Source of the DNA: Morinoia aosen
Lineage: Eukaryota > Arthropoda > Malacostraca > Amphipoda > Talitridae
Assembly: GCA_030386875.1 (NCBI GenBank)
Contig: CM059557.1
Span: 60,962,514-61,026,513, forward strand
Direction of reading: 5' to 3'
Length of the DNA: 64,000 nucleotides
The notes beneath the pieces were generated by a model. It made no database searches, was not told where the DNA came from, and worked only from the letters and a program-made list of their open reading frames with translations. Shown piece by piece: positions 1 to 13,500 of this stretch (positions are counted from its first letter, which is position 1; each line of letters begins with the position of its first letter). Made by a program: the position numbers and the translations under genes.

Positions 1-1816
1 CTGGTGGTTCAGTCGAGCCCAGATAACTGCCTGGTGGTTCAGTCGAACCCAATCAACTGCCTGGTGGCTCAGTCGAGCCCAATCAACTGCCTGGTGGCTC
101 AGTCGAGCCCAATCAACTGCCTGGTGGCTCAGTCGAGCCCAATCAACTGCCTGGTGGCTCAGTCGAGCCCAATCAACTGACTGGTGGCTCAATCGAGCCC
201 AATCAACTGCCTGGTGGCTCAGTCGAGCCCAATCAACTGCCTGGTGGCTCAGTCGAACCCAATCAACTGCCTGGTGGCTCAGTCGAGCCCAATCAACTGC
301 CTGGTGGCTCAGTCGAGCCCAATCAACTGCCTGGTGGCTCAGTCGAGCCCAATCAACTGCCTGGTGGCTCAGTCGAGCCCAATCAACTGCCTGGTGGCTC
401 AGTCGAGCCCAATCAACTGCCTGGTGGCTCAGTCGAGCCCAATCAACTGGCTTGTGGCTCAGTCGAGCCCAATCAACTGCCTGGTGGCTCAGTCGTGCCC
501 AATCAACTGCATGGTGGCTCAGTCGGGCCCAATCAACTGCCTGGTGGCTCAGTCGAGCCCAATCAACTGCCTGGTGGCTCAGTCGAGCCCAATCAACTGC
601 CTGGTGGCTCAGTCGAGCCCAATCAACTGCCTGGTGGTTCAGTCGAGCCCAATCAACTGCCTGGTGGTTCAGTCGAGCCCAATCAACTGCCTGGTGGCTC
701 AGTCGAGCCCAATCAACTGCCTGGTGGATCAGTCGAGCCCAATCAACTGCCTGGTGGTTCAGTTGAGCCCAATCAACTGTCTGGTTGCTCAGTCGAGCCC
801 AATCAACTGCCTGGTGGCTCAGTCGAGCCCAATCAACTGCCTGGTGGCTCAGTCGAGCCCAATCAACTGCCTGGTGGCTCAGTCGAGCCCAATCAACTGC
901 CTGGTGGCTCAGTCGAGCCCAATCAACTGCCTGGTGGCTCAGTCGAGCCCAATCAACTGCCTGGTGGCTCAGTCGAGCTCAATCAACTGCCTGGTGGCTC
1001 AGTCGAGCCCAATCAACTGCCTGGTGGCTCAGTCGAGCCCAATCAACTGCCTGGTGGCTCAGTCGAGCCCAATCAACTGCCTGGTGGCTCAGTCGAGCCC
1101 AATCAACTGCCTGGTGGCTCAGTCGAGCCCAATCAACTGCCTGGTGGCTCAATCGAGCACAATCAACTGCCTGGTGGTTCAATCGAGCCCAATCAACTGC
1201 CTGGTGGTTCAATCGAGCCCAATCAACTGCCTGGTGGTTCAGTCGAGCCCAATCAACTGCCTGGTGGTTCAGTCGAGCCCAATCAACTGCCTGGTGGTTC
1301 AGTCGAGCCCAATCAACTGCCTGGTGGTTCAGTCGAGCCCAATCAACTGCCTGGTGGCTCACTCGAGCCCAATCAACTGCCTGGTGGCTCACTCGAGCCC
1401 AATTAACTGCCTGGTGGCTCACTCGAGCCCAATTAACTGCCTGGTGGCTCACTCGAGCCCAATCAACTGCCTGGTGGTTCAGTCGAGCCCAATCAACTGC
1501 CTGGTGGTTCAGTCGAGCCCAATCAACTGCCTGGTGGTTCAGTCGAGCCCAATCAACTGCCTGGTGGTTCAGTCGAGCCCAATCAACTGCCTGGTGGTCC
1601 ACTCGAGCCCAATTAACTGCCTGATGGCTCACTCGAGCCCAATTAACTGCCTGGTGGCTCACTCGAGCCCAATTAACTGCCTGGTGGCTCACTCGAGCCC
1701 AATTAACTGCCTGGTGGCTCACTCGAGCCCAATTAACTGCCTGGTGGCTCACTCGAGCCCAATTAACTGCCTGGTGGCTCACTCGAGCCCAATTAACTGC
1801 CTGGTGGCTCAGTCGG
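1..1816. repeat. 30-bp tandem minisatellite, about 60 units
   Basis: Sixty head-to-tail 30-bp units begin CTGGTGGCTCAGTCGAG and end AATCAACTGC. The array runs off the left edge and breaks down at about 1816. Because 30 is a multiple of three, several frames stay open for hundreds of codons on both strands (a ten-residue repeat such as AQSSPINCLV), so these frames are not evidence of a gene. Three unit types occur in blocks: GGCTCAGTCGAG (most of 1-1140), GGTTCAGTCGAG (T type) and GGCTCACTCGAG, mostly with AATTAACTGC (C type, containing an XhoI site). The array is much more GC-rich than its surroundings. Function unknown; probably a non-coding mini- or satellite array. Confidence 0.97.
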
Positions 1817-4800
1817 ACGCTGGTCATTCGAGATCAAGCCACCTAAAAATTAAACGATTAAATTATGATATAAATGTACGTCTGGCTATCTCTAGGCGTA
1901 CCTCACTTTTAACATAAGCTTTGAATGGCATTCTTTTCCTATCGTCTTGTCATTATTTTTTTACTAGGTAACCTATCCTATCTTTAAAAAAGGCTCCCTC
2001 GTGTTAACTCTGGGAATAATTCCTTAGGTGAGGTTCGTCAGGGGTACGAGAAAAATGCTAATCTTAATTGATACTAAACCAAGTGTTACGACTCTACTGA
2101 AATAACAGCACAATAACCTAGTTGCTGGGTGTATGTCACAAGTTTATAGTTTTCCGTCTGAGCAGTATAACGCAACTGCAACCGGGTCTGGTCTGGGCTC
2201 AACCTGACTCCGGATGAGGGCGTCTTCTCTACTCCGCATATTTTTGGTTTTGTGCCTGTCGAATACCTAATTTAATTAAGGTACGATTGGAAAATTTGAG
2301 ATTACGTTTATAGCTACCTACTGATTATTCTAATGAATATGAATTTTTAGAAAATAGCTATTAATTTTTTTTGGTTGTTTAGTCTCTATAGGTGCTTAAA
2401 GTCTCATTCAATTTTTTTTCTAGTTTTGGTTTTTGAATGGCACTTTGAGGGCACCAGGGCACCAGGTGAACATTTTTGTAAACCCAAAGAAAAAAGCGCC
2501 GGCGTCCCTTACGATTTTTCTTAATCATTTGTTGCACTAGAAAATAAAACTTCACATGAACTGAGTTTGATTTTCTTACATTAGGGTGAAGAATTACATA
2601 GCACTACACTGTTCCTCAACGTACTGCACTGTAGACGAGCAACAGTGTACCTCAGTGGTTCTTATCCTGGGAGGCGTGCCCTCCTGGGGGGGGGGGGGAG
2701 TGCGTGAGTGGATTGCACGAGGGGAGCGAGTCTCCGCAATAAAGCCTGATTGTTTTCAGTAATATTTTTGATAAGAGTGTCTTGTGACCCTCTAGACAAG
2801 AGCAAAGGAAGATTTCAATGATTTAGATTTACAGTTGTTCCGGGTAAAATTTCACACAGTTTACCCTTTGTTTGCCTAATAGGCTCTTCAGGTTCTTGAT
2901 CCCACTAGACTAGAACCACCGTAACCAAAGCTTCAACTAAAAATAGGTTATTCCACAAGCCATCCTAATAGTAACAAGCTTTAAGAACCAGGCTTGTAAG
3001 ATGGGGAACTAGGTTTCCTTGGTGAGCGTAGATACGCTCACCGCAGTCCTAGTTTGAAATCAGGGTTCGTTGACCAAGGACTGGATGGCTGCGAATGCCC
3101 ATATAGATCTCCTGCCAGACAGAGTCAGTGACGTGATATTGATGATAGTAATTGTTGCCATTATAGGCTTGATAGTAGTAGCTGACTATGCCAATGAACA
3201 AATAGAGTTGTTGGCCGAGCGTGTCCGTTCAGAGGATTTTATTCTCCGACGGAACGTATTAAAGCCGTTCCCAAAAATAAACAATCTTTCTCCGACAATC
3301 GGGGAGGTGTAATGGTGTGTGGAAACGTAACAGTTAACGTTCGCTCTGGTCTAGGACGTCCCAGACGGCCGAGGCGGTCTAGACGTACAATTGGGGTCAG
3401 ATGACTTCCCACATGGTTGCAACGGAGGTCTGATAAAATTTAGACTTGTTATTACTAAGTACGCCAACTATACATTCAAACTTCTTCACGGATTTTAGAT
3501 CTTGTTTATATTGCGTTACGATTGGATTACGATTCAATTTCATTTATTTGAAACTGATCAGTCACCATTTCCTTTTGTTATTTGTTTGGGTACTTGACTC
3601 GTTTCGTTTTAATATTTTATAATCGTATATGCTATATAATCTCTTAGCTTTAAGTTTGTAATCATGAGTTCTATGGTACTACGTCATTTGCTTACATTCC
3701 GTTGATTGATTTTACTAATGTTTTAAAAGGTTTTTTTTTCCTGATTTGTCGTTACGGTCCCGTTTGTTTGCGTTAAACTTAGACGTTATGGAGAGAAATT
3801 AGTTTAATTACCTTGATAAAAACTCTACTAACTGCTATTCATTTTTCCCTCGTTAAATCCTCATGAGTTCCGAAACAGTTTTCGTAAAACTCTTTAATCT
3901 TACTCATAAATTAATACTACGCAATCATTAATCATTACCTACGTGGTTAAAGTTTTCGACTATTTTAATATTTCTATAATTTCATTGCCAAAGTACTCGA
4001 ACTACAACCATATTTACCCGTAGTTTACCCATATTCAATCAGATACTGTGACCTTACTTTTACCATGGTAATAATTTATAATTATCCGCGTACCGGTGGT
4101 TGTATTGTTTATTTTTCGTAATGAAGGAGGGAAAATGAAATTTAAAAAGGTTTTCCGATATTCATAATTGTTTTGGTGATGTTTTTCGGTAACACTATCT
4201 ACTGTGTTTCACTGTTTCTGAATTCTTGAATGTGATTACCCGTTAATTCATTTACTTATTTGTTCATTTATTTCGTTGCAAGTACTGTGGAAACTTCGAT
4301 GTAACGGGATGAATTGTTCATGTTTATGCGAATCCAAGTTGTTCATGCTAATGAAAAATTGGTGTGGTATTATTGGCGTTTTCTTTTCCGTATAGGTTCT
4401 ATAGTTGTTGATAACTGGCATTTTATTCGCATTTTCTTACGCAATTTCTTCTAGATGCGTGGTAAAATTAATAAATCATTTATTTATGAAGTTATAACAA
4501 GCGGTACGTTTTTCATCATGTATTTGCTGACGTTGTTCACTAGTACGAAGCATGTATTGAGTTATTGTAGCAACTCATTTTTTAATTTTATAAATGTTGA
4601 AGAAAAGGGCATTTTTTTGTTAAACCTCTTCGCTGGCTTTATTCTTCTTGCTTTGCGTTGATGCGTTATTAATATTATTTCTATACTGTTTTGTTGCGTT
4701 TTATTGGTTGAACTATGGCGGACAGTGCTATTTTATATGTTCCTAAATTAAATTGCTTGATATGTTTTCATTAAATAAAAAACATACGTGCCCAGGTAAT

Positions 4801-6300
4801 TGTGCTGCGTCAAAGGGAATAGATTTATGTTGCATTAGTTATCGGTGACTGATTTTCAAAGTTTTTTGTGCTCACGAATTTTTTTCTAGCCGTTTTGGCT
4901 TTTTTGTGTAATTTCCCATACTTCTCGTTGGTGGGGAGGTATGTGTGTGCGCACATATGCCCACCTCACCCCATGCGCCTCGGAACGTTTATTAGCGCAC
5001 GACCCTCCAGGCATATCGCTTATCGGTCGGCGTCCGAGCACCTGTAACTTCATCTGTCCGCCTCTGCTCGTACCAAGAAAACGCAACCAAGAGAAACTGC
5101 CTTTACTATCCTCCAAAGCACCACGTCTGGGCGTACATAATGTTTGGATTCACATGTTCATGTGAAACTGCATTTTTCGTGATCGTAGCCATCAAAACTA
5201 AATACAGAAATCGTCTGAGCGTCGAAGGAAATTTACGTTGCGCCCTTTCTAGCATTCAGCCTTATATTTAAAATTTATTGTCAAAGAAGCAGTACCAAAA
5301 GTTCCTCTGATTCGTTTTTTGGCATCTAATTACAATGAAGCAGTATCAGATATGTAAATGAGGCAATTGGTTCATATTAAATAGAATAGATTCAATAGAT
5401 CCAATAAAAAATTAATGTTTTTGATTCTGCGTTAACCTACGTTGCCTGGACACAAGTATTTGCACAACCTAATTTTTGGGTATATCAAAGACTTCGAGTT
5501 CTGGGCTAGGGTAATGATTACTTATGGTTCAGCTAGCATTTACTAAAGCAGACTAGCGAAACATACGGAACAAAAATTACCGATGTAAAAAATCAAATGA
5601 ACGAAAACTAACATAGGATGAAAGCATTCAGCCAAACTTTATAATCCTTGGTTTTTTCTTTAACAATTTAAGTATCTTTATTGCATTCCCTACTGGAAAC
5701 ATTTGAAGCATTACCTCCTAGAAACTCTCATTAGGCTCAAGTTATTGTTATCAGTAGACCAATATGTACTCAGAAGAGATAAAATACGCAGTTACGGTAT
5801 AGAATCAGAAACAAATCTGTCTCATAAACATTGCAATACGTCCCCATTCCTTTTGTTGTAGCCACGAACGCTGGAATATTCCATCGCAATTTGGGACATT
5901 GACCGAGCCCACTATTTGTGATTGTGCGATAATATTCTTTTGTCCGCAGGTGGCTACAGCTCCGTCAGGTTCATTCCTAACCTAAGAATTATCTTGACGA
6001 CATCCCATAAACCTAAGCTCTTAGCGTGGGTCTCAGCGTGCGGCCGCATCTAGGGTTTCAGTGTCAAAATTTTGTAACTACACTTGTACTTGTACCGAAT
6101 TACCCTTTTTCTGAATAAGATTCAGTAAACGAGCAAAACGAAATGCGTCAGTTTTGCTAATTTATGTATGAAACCAGCAATTAAAATTTAGAGTTCGTGG
6201 CATAAACATTACGAAATGGTACTTTCGAAATGTGTGACCTTCGTCGCGCGCGCCGAAGGCCAGCCTTTATTGAAAAATTCAACCAGTATCCTATAGCCAA
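1817..6300. other. AT-rich DNA, no supported gene
   Basis: I see no coding exon that I can defend. Points of note: 2653-2673 begins CAGTGGTTCTTATCC, resembling the terminal repeat of some hAT transposons, but no convincing partner or 8-bp duplication was found (the best candidate partner is near 2908-2922). A run of 13 G lies at 2686-2698. An 80-codon open frame at 3070-3312 (+, no ATG at its start) has a hydrophobic stretch around residues 22-39, but nothing supports expression. A less AT-rich patch at 4930-5130 is open on both strands and unrecognised. Confidence 0.5.
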
Positions 6301-9300
6301 GCGGTTTTATCATGATTACAGAGCCACGCACCTCATGAGTTCAGAGCCATGTTTACAAAGTACCCATTTCGTACGAGAATACAGTTTAGTTTAGTTATGA
6401 TTCCAGAGCCCCATAAATCCCGTCATAATTACAGAGCTACCGACGCAGCAGGAAATGACAAAAATCACAAACCTCACTTTCTAACCGGCGTCAAAAAAAA
6501 GCTCGAAAGCCGATACCACCCCAAAGACCAACACAATAAAATGGGTTAAGAGGTTCGTCAGCATCATGACAGTTCACTGAACTGAACTTTAGCCTAGGAA
6601 TCATCACCTAACAAATAAGATGAAAGAAGTTCGTTTGAATAGGTGCTATCAGGTTTTGAACTGGTTGAGGACTAACGGATCGTTCATAAAGTTCTTTTCT
6701 GAGGAGAAGAATTATACATCTGATAATAGTTATAACTGACTCAACGATGACTGGATTGCCCTTTCGATTATGCTCGTACTGATGTTCAACCCACGATGAC
6801 CACGATGGATCTAGCTAGCGTCACGCTTGATTTTGATTGAGGGTAACGTCTTTACCCATTTCTCGGCCTCTGACAAAAATGTGAATGCCGAATCCTACTG
6901 CAGCGTCTTGCAGAGTTTATTCTTTTATGAATGAAGGGAAAGGCTTCAAATAAAAAGTTCATGTTCTTACAAGACTCAGCTTCTGCCAACACCGCGAGCA
7001 AAACCGTTGACCTGCTCACAAGGTCCTTTGGGGGATTCAGGGAGAAGGACTTTGGCCTTCCAACTCCCTTGACCTGAACCTACTACTATCACTTTTTTTA
7101 GTCGTAAATTGAGGCCAAAGCTTGTGCACAGCCCCCGCAACAGCAGCACGGCCCGTAAAAATGACATTTAAAAAGGAAGTGGAGTCGTGGGAAACGATAG
7201 AAGAATTCCGCGATACGTATAGCTTTCCAAAGCATTTAGAATTCGTTATCATGTTTGAATGTGGCCAAATTTGGAAATAAATTGTTCTCCTGGTCTCCTA
7301 AGTAAGCTGTCAAAATTTAGAACTAATATGCTTCTTTTACCTTGAGTTTTTTAGGATTTAAACACAGAAACAGAAATTCTACGGATTGATCTGAAAGAAC
7401 CCTGTAACTTGTAAGGCAAGTAAGCAAGTACCTTGTTTCAATGTTTCGGCTGCTCCAGAAGCGAGAACCCAATCCTCTTGGAAGGAAACGAACGGAAGAA
7501 AAGTAACACACACTAATTAAGAGTATGTACTTCAGTTTCAACTCTAAAGAAACTGTGTCTCTTCGATGAAACAGGTGGAGTAAATTCAAATGTTTACTCG
7601 TCTCGATATTTTTAGGTGTATCAAAACGTAGCAAAATGTCGACGTTAAACTATGCAACAAAATTTTGTAGGAGATTTTAATACTTTTAAAGCAGTTCGTG
7701 GAGGTGAAAGTCCTTGTATATTTTTTATCATTTCCAGGCTCAAGTTCTTGTAGTAACTTCTGACACAAATAACAAAACTTTCGTTTGCATTTCGACATAA
7801 GTGTGACATACATTACATTTTACAGGAACTTAGTACTAGGAGTTCTACATTGTCTCTATCACGAAGAAATAGGTTAATAAATTTCAGCTTCGATGATGTG
7901 AAAGGATATGAGTCTTCTTCTTGCAATTAATATGACTGTATTTCTAGGGATTAAGGAAACCGCCGACAAATTTGTGGATGTCATGCATGTAAACCGTAAT
8001 TTTTGGTGACAAGTTGGGTGCATATTAAATTTCGACGTACACCAGGTTCATTTATTCTGATGAATTAATATTGTGAAATTTGATAAATTTGAAATGATAT
8101 TAAAACTATTCAGAGTACAGCTTTCTTTTGATGTATACACTATAATTATAAGTTAATGTGTATAACCATATTATCGTCTGCTTTTACGAACGTCCCGTGA
8201 GAGCAAAATTATTCTGCTATTGAGGATTTTTTTCGGGAAAAATCGAATTTGTGTCGTGCTTTATGTAAGTTTCAATCAAATTGTCTTAAATATTAGGGCA
8301 AAAAAATTCCACCGTAGGCCATTTTTGCACGAAATGGATTTTTAAGAGGCAAATCACTCTCCAAAAAATTTAGGTGCAATGTAGTTTTCAAAGTTTGAGA
8401 TCTTGTCCTACAACAACTTTGCGAAGATAGATATGTTTCAACAACTTTGGTTCAAAAGTGCAAACGGTCCTTTATCTAAGAGACATTTCTATGGTCCCCT
8501 GCGAAGATTATGCAAGAGATCAAAGCCACTTTGAATATGTTGCAGAATCAGATCAGGGCAAAGCCAGTGCTTATTGTCTAATTACATTGCTCATGCATAT
8601 TTGGTTCGGCTGATCAAACCCGGCTCAATAATTACCGCACGTGAAATAATTCTGACACCAGTCTTGTTAGAGAGCTTGAAGTGACCCCAAATCTTACTTC
8701 TACGCCCATTTTGATTTTGTAACTGGTTCGATTTTCCCGAACTTGACATCTTCGAAACGTGAAAAATGCGACCTATTGTTCTTTAAAATGGATGATAATG
8801 TTTAAAGGCTTGCGCTGAAGAAGCACGGGATTCCGAGTCATGATTCTGTTATTTCATTAGTCAAATTTTGAGTTACTAGTATTAATGTTTCTTGGTTCTT
8901 AACATGCATAATTTATTAATAATAAAAAATTTCTAAGACTGAGCAATACTTTCACTGTTGTCGATATTGTTCATTAAAACAAGCTCATTAATACTCTATG
9001 TATTCACCAGGTTTCGAAGGGGAATAAGTCGTAAAGTATTCAGCCTTCGATACCTAAGATAAATTACTCTAAAATCATTCGCTTAACTACTTCAGTTTCT
9101 GTTGAAATTAATCGTTTGATAGTACTTTCTTAACAAATATCGTTTGCACTCCCAAAATTTCGAGCCACCTCGTGTATAATAGAAATAAGAGTGTGCAGTA
9201 AATGCATCAATGAAAAATGCATTTTCGATAAATATGCGCAGTCAGACAGTACTTTCGAAAATATTTAATTGCAAGTCAGTCTAGTTGTTGCAGTCCATCA

Positions 9301-10402
9301 GAGAGAACAAACAAAGGAATCAATACTACCTATCGATGACGTTATTTTACGTTGTCTGAGCAGAAAGCACCTTGAATCCATGTTTAAGTCTTCATTCGTA
9401 TGAAAAATGATAGTAAATACACCAACTTAGACAAAAGAAAATCGCGAACGACATTTTTACTCACAGTACTCGATGTATTTGCATCGTGTTGCCTTTGACT
9501 TCATTTGCTTAAATGAAGATGAATATCACTCTAAAAGTGTTCATCAAGTATTAGAAACCTGTTTTGTGTACCGATAGGATAAAATTTTTTATTCTCGTCG
9601 GAAAAAAGAGAGCCTGAAAAAAACCGGCAGCGTTTGATAAAGGACACATCGTTTAGATCTCTTTAAAAGGAAATCAATTTGAGACATCTGTACAGTTACA
9701 GGTATGAGTATCAGAACGATTGAAAAAAGCAAGGTAGAAACAAGACGGTGCACCCATTTCGTTTCGTGGATATTAAGACAGACCTTATATCCTGGATGAC
9801 AGAGACGGATATTTTTCGAAGAGAGTGCTGAAGTAAAATCAACGTTCATTATCGTATGTGAATAGTAACTAATAAAGTTTTTGAAAGCCCAAAACAATTC
9901 ATCGAATGACTTTGCCTCGAAAGTCAAGTTAATGAATTAAACAAATCCATCAGAAAGCCATTAGTTTCACCAGCAAATTGAAAACTTGGGTTTATACTCA
10001 AGAAAACAGAGATTAGACTGTTGAGGATTGGAAGCAAGTAAATTCAAACACAGAAGACGTATAATTTGTGAAAATTTATCCGTAAGTGATTTTGTTTTTA
10101 ATGCTATGTATTCGGCTTCAGGACTAACATTTAATTTTTCTCCTGGAGATATATATTTAAGTTCCAGCAATAAATATTGATTTACACTCCACAAAAAGAA
10201 AAATGAGAACTGAGTTAGCTTTAGAACAGAACGATTAAATAATACAGGAACATTTTGGGCCGAAAGACTGCAATCGATGTGTTTGATATACCGGCAAATC
10301 AAATTTACACTAGGGCATGACGTTATCAACAGGGAGAAATGTTAGCATAAAAGTGTGTTCAAGTTTCCATAATATTTCACTAGTTTCAAATAAGTCTAAT
10401 TT
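6301..10402. other. AT-rich DNA, no supported gene
   Basis: No recognisable gene or element. The patch around 6970-7250 is less AT-rich and open on the minus strand for 60-70 codons, but I recognise no family. The rest is low-GC sequence with short chance frames. Confidence 0.5.
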
Positions 10403-10521
10403 CTGAGAAATCTTGAGCATCTGAGAAATCTTGAGCATCTGAGAAATCTTGAGCATCTGAGAAATCTTGAGCATCTGAGAAATCTTGAGCATCTGTGAAA
10501 TTTTGAGCATCTGAGAAATCT
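10403..10521. repeat. 18-bp tandem repeat, about 6.6 units
   Basis: The unit CTGAGAAATCTTGAGCAT is repeated six times from 10403 to 10510. The first five are identical, the sixth has substitutions, and a partial seventh reaches about 10521. On the minus strand it reads as a six-residue repeat (MLKISQ), only because 18 is divisible by three. The near identity suggests recent expansion. Confidence 0.95.
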
Positions 10522-10529
10522 AGCGCCAA

Positions 10530-13500
10530 TTATAATCTGGTTGAAGTCCGTTCACAAAGGAATTATCTACCACTGCAACCACAGTACAGGAGAAATTTTA
10601 TTCATCTGAATCAATTTTTCTCAAATAGAAAAGCAAAATATCTACGGTATACGTGAATTTGTTTGAATTTTAAAATTGTAAGTTAACAATCTCACAAGTG
10701 AAAGGCGCGTCCAATTATCTTCAAAAAGCTCAACTTCGAGTTTCAACGGCGATGGGAATGATAAAGTTCAATATTTTTGGAACTCAAGCACCATGTAGTC
10801 GTTATGGGGAATAGAAGTTTGCGTTTACTTGTCCAGTGGCGCAAAATATAAAGAGAAGTTAACTTCTCCGAAGAATAAACGCTAAGCCGTCAATTTAATC
10901 ACGAGTAATACGACGCATCTTTTCTCGTAAATTTTTTGGCGATATTTCATTCTTTTCGATCGTTGAGACTATGAATACGCTTTAAAAGAGAAAACACTTT
11001 ATGAAAGAAAGATGGAAAAGAAATTACTCTGAAAATTTAAACTCCACGTAAATCTGAAATTGAACTAGTCAGAACACCTTAATGGTCATGTTGAAGTCAC
11101 GGCAGTAACTTTATAATTTGCTTAAATAATATAGAGTAAGTTTTCGTGAGGGAAATACTTGAAAATAATAAAGTACTTAGTTAGTTATTCCATCTTGTGA
11201 TTGCAGTATGAAAGGATCGCTGTAGGAAATTCCTGTAGATCATTAGAGGATATTAGTATTATAATAGTAAAAAAACTATTCAACCACAATTTTCTCATTT
11301 AATAGCTATCTGACCTCTGCTAAGACTGTATTCACGTAAAATTAAGCAATGGCACACAGTAACATCGATATCTAGGAAAATACAATTTCAACCACCTGCC
11401 TGATCTTTGATAATTAACTTGATGAAAATAGCTGTACTGGACTGATCCGACCGTGCTCATTTGTCTCGATGATGCAAGAGAACTTGTAGGCTGAACTGCA
11501 TGTGTTGCTGAGACCATGCAGAGCACTGATGCAGGCATGGGTGGCATCTCATGCTCAGTCTGACTCGTCATCCAGCAGTGTCGTTCAGGTGGTGTCTTTC
11601 TAAATAGACTTTAAATGAATGCACTGAAAAAAAATCCTGATTGTGTGATGAAAATAGTACCAACTAATTAGTGTAGGGAAATTTAAATAATTTTTTGAGG
11701 GTAATATAATAATTAGAAGAAAGTAAAAGAAAAATTCCTTATTTGTGTGTATGAGCTTAGTAATAGCAATTTAGGATGCTTCCAGTTGTCACAGAGCATT
11801 ATTCGTGAAACGATGAAACTTCTGACAGTCACGGCCGACTAATCAGCATTTTCCTTCTCCTTCGCTACTCCATTTCGACTCATCTGGCATCCTCGCCTTT
11901 ATACGTCTGCCACACTCGACTGCAATTCGAAAATAGAACGAAGTGTCAGTCAGCGCCACAAAATATAATATCATGTATGTCGAGCAGTTAGTGTTTGTCT
12001 AGTCTCCTTCCTATTCACAAATGAAAGCGAGAACATCGATGAATCCGTACACAATATTACCACGTGATTTCCAGTTTGCCAATTTGTCATTTACTTACCA
12101 GTCAGCTGTACAGCCTTATTACAAATCCATTAGTCTTCTCTGTCGTAGTATAACTAATCAAATGTTCCGCTCTGGGGTGATTTTCCTTACTCGTTAGTCT
12201 ACTCTTCTACAGAAATATCTCTTACTCATCTATGTGCTCAGCGTTACTTTAGAACCAAGTATTACTTGTAGTTGGCATTTTTTTCTAGTCTCACTAGCGA
12301 TATCATTAAGCGTTTTACAACTCTCGACTAATGCTATTATTTAGTAAGTTATACCATAGCACTACTTTGCGAAGTACTGCAGATATAATGTTTCAACTCG
12401 CCTAAGTGTCACATTTGTATACTTAACATTTTTTTCTCAGCAGCGCTTCTGAAAGCGTTGATGGGGAGAGGAAATCTGTTCACGATTTTTTTTAACCTAT
12501 ACGCCAGTTTCAACTTACGTTCTTTCGCATGCTTGGGTCCCTGAATGATACTGTTTGGGGTTTGAGTCACCTGTAATAGTGCCTATATAACTTTTCATTC
12601 TTTATCAAGATTGGGAAATTAAAGATGCTGAATTCGACATTATAAATTTTGAATTACTATTGCCCTCTTGCACTTATCCTTAAACTTTAATTCAGTTGTG
12701 GGTTTCACTAAAAATATTGGTTAAATGTCATTATGAAAAATAACGACATTTCGAGGAATTCATCTTGAGACGCGTTAGTATTTACAAACATGCTATTAAA
12801 AGCCGATTTATCTGGCTGTTTTTTTGGAAAAATTTTATATTTTACGCCCTGCATTTCCGAATAGAATGATCCGCACGCCTTTCCCCATCCTACAAAGAGT
12901 ATTTTTTAAGCGCGTTTATTCTGCACTATATTGAAGAAAATAATTTGAAGGAAATGCACACAATAAAAGTTCCCCTGAACTATTGGAACTAGGAGCTAGT
13001 TAAAAACACGTGTGTAAGACTTCTAAGTGGCCGTGAGTGGTAAATTCGTCCACTCATTTTTTCTCTGTGAGTAGAAAATGGAGCAATCATTGCTACCAAT
13101 ACCAATTTCAAGCTCTAACACGCCTCGCATTCTTGCGGGGCTCCGCAAAGCCCGTCAGGCTGATCTTCTTTTCCTCACTGATCTGAAGTGCTGCTCGAAA
13201 TAGCTGAGCTTCAAGAAGCTGAGAACTTCTCACTACCAAGGCCATTTAAGTTTTCCTTGATCTATCACGCAATTTAAAGAAGACGTAAGGTAAAGAAAAG
13301 ATGAAAATGAAATACCAATTATAGTGACTATAGTTTAGCACATCATGTTTAATACAACAAAAAATCGAAAGCAGAAAATGAACTAGTAAATTAATTTCAT
13401 ATATAAGCTGCATTGAAAATTTGACTTCATCTGAGATAAATAAGTAGACAGGGATTCAGAATGAATTGAGTTTCGAGACAATCTTACTCCATGAATATGC

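Noticed and set aside
1..1816. CRISPR array
   Set aside because: The 30-bp units are directly abutting with no unique spacers, and the genome context is eukaryotic.
184..1917. 577-codon frame of a ten-residue repeat (and similar frames in other phases and on the minus strand)
   Set aside because: The 30-bp unit is divisible by three and lacks stops in several frames on both strands, so length is no evidence of coding. No ATG with context, no signal sequence and no non-repeat domain.
2653..2922. A hAT MITE bounded by CAGTGGTTCT and AGAACCACCG
   Set aside because: Only about ten bases of the ends agree and the flanking 8-bp sequences differ.
3070..3312. Small membrane protein gene
   Set aside because: 80 codons with one hydrophobic stretch, no ATG at the frame start and no recognised family; chance is likely in 64 kb.
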